In this document: positions 13,780-15,578 of the stretch, one piece after another
Position numbering within the stretch: the first letter of the stretch is position 1
Layout: the number at the start of each line of letters is the position of its first letter
From: Treponema sp.
GTDB lineage: Bacteria; Spirochaetota; Spirochaetia; Treponematales; Breznakiellaceae
Assembly (NCBI GenBank): GCA_031290325.1
Contig: JAITNU010000067.1
Coordinates: forward strand, 1 to 15,578
Direction: 5' to 3'
DNA: 15,578 nt
Notes under the pieces: generated by a model
The model's database searches: none
What the model saw: the letters and a program-made list of their open reading frames with translations, nothing else
What the model was told of the DNA's origin: nothing
Program-made: the position numbers and the translations under genes

Positions 13780-15221
13780 AACAGGGGGTGATCTTCCGTC
13801 TCCTCAGCCTCCTCTTAGGCATCATCGGCCTTACCATGATCATCCCCCTGATCATGGCGGCTTTTTATGGGGAAATGGCCATGGTCCGGGGCTTTGTCAT
13901 GGCCCTCTCAGGGCCGCTTATCATTGCCCTGCCGGTCCTCATCAGTACCAGGAAAAGCCCCTTCCGCCTCAGCCCTGCAGGTGGACTGCTGCTGGTTTTT
14001 TTCGTCTGGGTTTTTACCTGCCTTATGGGAGGGCTGCCTTTTTTTATTTCCGGTTACATACCCCGCTTTTCCGACGCGGTCTTTGAAAGTGTCTCGGGGT
14101 TCACCACCACTGGGGCGACCATCCTGCTTGATGTGGAGGCCATGCCCCGGTCCCTGTTGTTCTGGCGGGCCATGACCCACTGGCTGGGGGGTATGGGCAT
14201 CGTGGTGCTGACCGTGGCGCTCCTCCCCCTGCTGGGTGCCGGGGGCTTTCAACTGGTCAAGGCCGAGGCCCCGGGGCCAGAGACTGAAAAGCTCACCCCC
14301 AAAATAACCGCCACCGCTAAGATACTCTGGCTTTTGTATATCAGCCTGACGGGGATTCAAACCCTGCTCCTCATGGCAGGGGGGATGGACTGGTTTGATG
14401 CGGTCATACATGCCTTTTCCACCCTGGCCACCGGAGGGTTCAGTTCCCGGAACAACAGCATTGCTGCGTACCACTCCCCCTGGATTGACTGGGTGTGTAT
14501 CATCTTCATGGCCCTGGCAGGGTTCAACTTCAGCCTCATCTGGGGGCTGCTCCGGGGAAAGTACCAGGACCTTATGAAGGACAGTGAAGCAAAGGCGTAT
14601 GGGGGGATCATCCTGGTTTCAACCGGTATTGTTACCCTCGTGCTGTGCACAGGGGGCGATTCCCTGGAACAATCCCTGCGCTGCGCCTTCTTTCAGGTGC
14701 TTTCGATTTTAACCACCACCGGCTTTACCCTGACCGATCAGAACTGCTGGCCGCCCCTGGCCCAGGGGGTCCTGTTCTTTCTCATGTTCGTGGGAGGGTG
14801 TTCCGGTTCCACTGCCGGAGGTATCAAGGTGATCCGTCACGTAGTCCTCTTCAAACAGGCGGGGAATGAAATGAAAAAGCTCCTGTATCCCAAGGGAATT
14901 TGCACCATCCGGCTCAATAAGATGGTTGGCCGTAAGGACGTGGTGTATGGGGTTGCAGGCTTTGTGTTTCTCTATATGGCCCTCATGTTCGCCGCGACCT
15001 TCCTGGTAAGCGCCGCCAATATGGACTTGTTTTCCGCCCTGAATGTGGGCGCCCTGACCCTGGGGAATATCGGTCTGGGCTTAGGTGCATCAAGTTCGGC
15101 TTCGGTCCTGTATGGCTTACCAGCTTATGTCAAATGGGGGCTTTCCTTTATAATGATCGCAGGACGGCTTGAATTATGGACCGCCCTGGTGTTTTTCTCC
15201 CGGGATTATTGGCAGCGTTAA
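13776..15221 (+). CDS. trkH: Trk potassium uptake system, membrane subunit TrkH
   Basis: The K+-conducting membrane subunit, 481 residues, made of four M1-P-M2 repeats. All four pore segments are visible: SGFTTTGAT (Gly113), TLATGGFS (Gly220-221), LTTTGFTL (Gly316) and GGCSGSTAGGIK (residues 340-351), which supply the selectivity-filter glycines. The HWLGGMGIVVL segment is also a family hallmark. The length is normal and no break is seen. Its ATG overlaps the trkA stop as ATGA, and there is no strong ribosome site of its own, consistent with coupling. TrkH in complex with TrkA imports K+, with ATP or NADH binding to TrkA controlling activity in studied bacteria. No clear terminator follows. 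Confidence 0.96.
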   Translation: MKQGVIFRLLSLLLGIIGLTMIIPLIMAAFYGEMAMVRGFVMALSGPLIIALPVLISTRKSPFRLSPAGGLLLVFFVWVFTCLMGGLPFFISGYIPRFSDAVFESVSGFTTTGATILLDVEAMPRSLLFWRAMTHWLGGMGIVVLTVALLPLLGAGGFQLVKAEAPGPETEKLTPKITATAKILWLLYISLTGIQTLLLMAGGMDWFDAVIHAFSTLATGGFSSRNNSIAAYHSPWIDWVCIIFMALAGFNFSLIWGLLRGKYQDLMKDSEAKAYGGIILVSTGIVTLVLCTGGDSLEQSLRCAFFQVLSILTTTGFTLTDQNCWPPLAQGVLFFLMFVGGCSGSTAGGIKVIRHVVLFKQAGNEMKKLLYPKGICTIRLNKMVGRKDVVYGVAGFVFLYMALMFAATFLVSAANMDLFSALNVGALTLGNIGLGLGASSSASVLYGLPAYVKWGLSFIMIAGRLELWTALVFFSRDYWQR

Positions 15222-15239
15222 GGCTGAGTAGATCCGGAG

Positions 15240-15323
15240 GTGATCCAGAAAGAAAAACTCAAACGTTTGGGCATTGATTGCATCGCTACTGATGATTGGC
15301 AGAGCTTTATAAAAATAGCTTAA
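15240..15323 (+). pseudogene. Possible IS1-type transposase remnant or small ORF
   Basis: Beginning with GTG inside GGAGGTGATCC, 27 codons run to a TAA. The peptide KLKRLGIDCIATDDWQSF resembles the strand and DDW catalytic region of IS1-family transposases (in E. coli IS1 the matching part reads IGMITSDDWGSYGREV). The rest of such a transposase and its terminal repeats are absent, so this looks like a fragment. A genuine 27-residue peptide cannot be excluded, since GGAGG sits unusually near the GTG and may be coincidental. Confidence 0.35.
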
Positions 15324-15562
15324 CGGGCTGCTGGTGATTTATGCAGCCATGCAGGAGCAGCAAATTTTCCCGTAGCCAATTCCAGGGCCCGCGCTTCTTC
15401 AGGGAGTATCCCGTCCTGGTCTTCGATACATTCCAGGGATAAGGCACGACAAAACCCCCCGGCCAGGGCAGCTTCCGCTTCCCCGTATGAAACAACCCGG
15501 CCTAAGAGCGCGTTGAGACTCGTTACCCGTTCCTGTACATCCCGTATATGTTTATCCTTCAC
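15320..15562 (-). CDS. Unrecognised protein, possibly C-terminal part
   Basis: The frame encodes 80 residues from a GTG at 15562, with no in-frame ATG, and stays open to the window edge at 15578, so the true start may lie outside. No strong ribosome site precedes the GTG. The sequence is mostly helical and Ala/Glu-rich (ALLGRVVSYGEAEAALAGG, then LPEEARALELATGKF) with no signal peptide or membrane helix. I recognise no family. Codon pattern and composition resemble neighbouring genes. It converges on trkH and overlaps the transposase-like fragment by four bases. A 6-bp inverted repeat GGCTGC/GCAGCC falls in its last codons. Confidence 0.5.
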   Translation of the reverse strand: MKDKHIRDVQERVTSLNALLGRVVSYGEAEAALAGGFCRALSLECIEDQDGILPEEARALELATGKFAAPAWLHKSPAAR

Positions 15563-15578
15563 TTTCTCTGAAGGAACC

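Noticed and set aside
1..15578. CRISPR arrays, tRNA or rRNA genes, complete insertion sequences
   Set aside because: No regularly spaced repeats, tRNA-like folds with a CCA end, rRNA signatures or paired terminal inverted repeats were found by eye.

Overview
The window is a bacterial chromosome segment that I read as coming from a spirochaete, most likely a Treponema of the termite-gut group. This is an inference from gene content and moderate GC, from a decayed lipoprotein that joins a CsgG/LpoB-like N-terminus to TPR repeats, and from scattered gene remnants. No rRNA, tRNA or CRISPR array is visible.

Left part (1-732): the last 49 codons of a plus-strand gene that matches the C-terminal helical domain of the F-type ATP synthase epsilon subunit, followed by about 580 bp with no intact gene but with several short, frame-broken coding remnants.

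Minus-strand block (733-6811): read in its own direction this is znuA-znuC-znuB (zinc-type ABC uptake, joined by two ATGA overlaps), then a promoter and a hairpin leader, then valS, then an HD-domain protein with the HDxxED signature of (p)ppGpp hydrolases only a few bases after the valS stop. Zinc uptake, a Cys-rich valyl-tRNA synthetase and a putative small alarmone hydrolase therefore lie in one co-directional run.

Centre (6812-10118): a divergent intergenic region with two facing promoters and a dyad symmetry leads rightward into a UroD/MtaA-family protein. Convergent to it are a type II pantothenate kinase (TTG start) and, upstream of that on the same strand, a methyl-accepting chemotaxis protein that has two membrane helices but no extracytoplasmic sensor domain.

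Right part (10119-15578): a frameshifted, internally deleted lipoprotein/TPR pseudogene, then aroA-trkA-trkH, a tight plus-strand run (0 bp gap and ATGA overlap) for EPSP synthase and a two-subunit Trk potassium uptake system. After trkH come a 27-codon stretch resembling the DDW region of an IS1-type transposase, and an unrecognised minus-strand ORF reaching the window edge.

Most of the window is ordinary housekeeping. I did not find a convincing new multi-gene system. The items most worth following up are the valS/alarmone-hydrolase pairing, the terminator-like hairpin in the valS leader, the apparently leaderless znuA and aroA starts, the UroD-family protein lacking the usual third zinc ligand, and the low-complexity insertions in valS, aroA and trkA.
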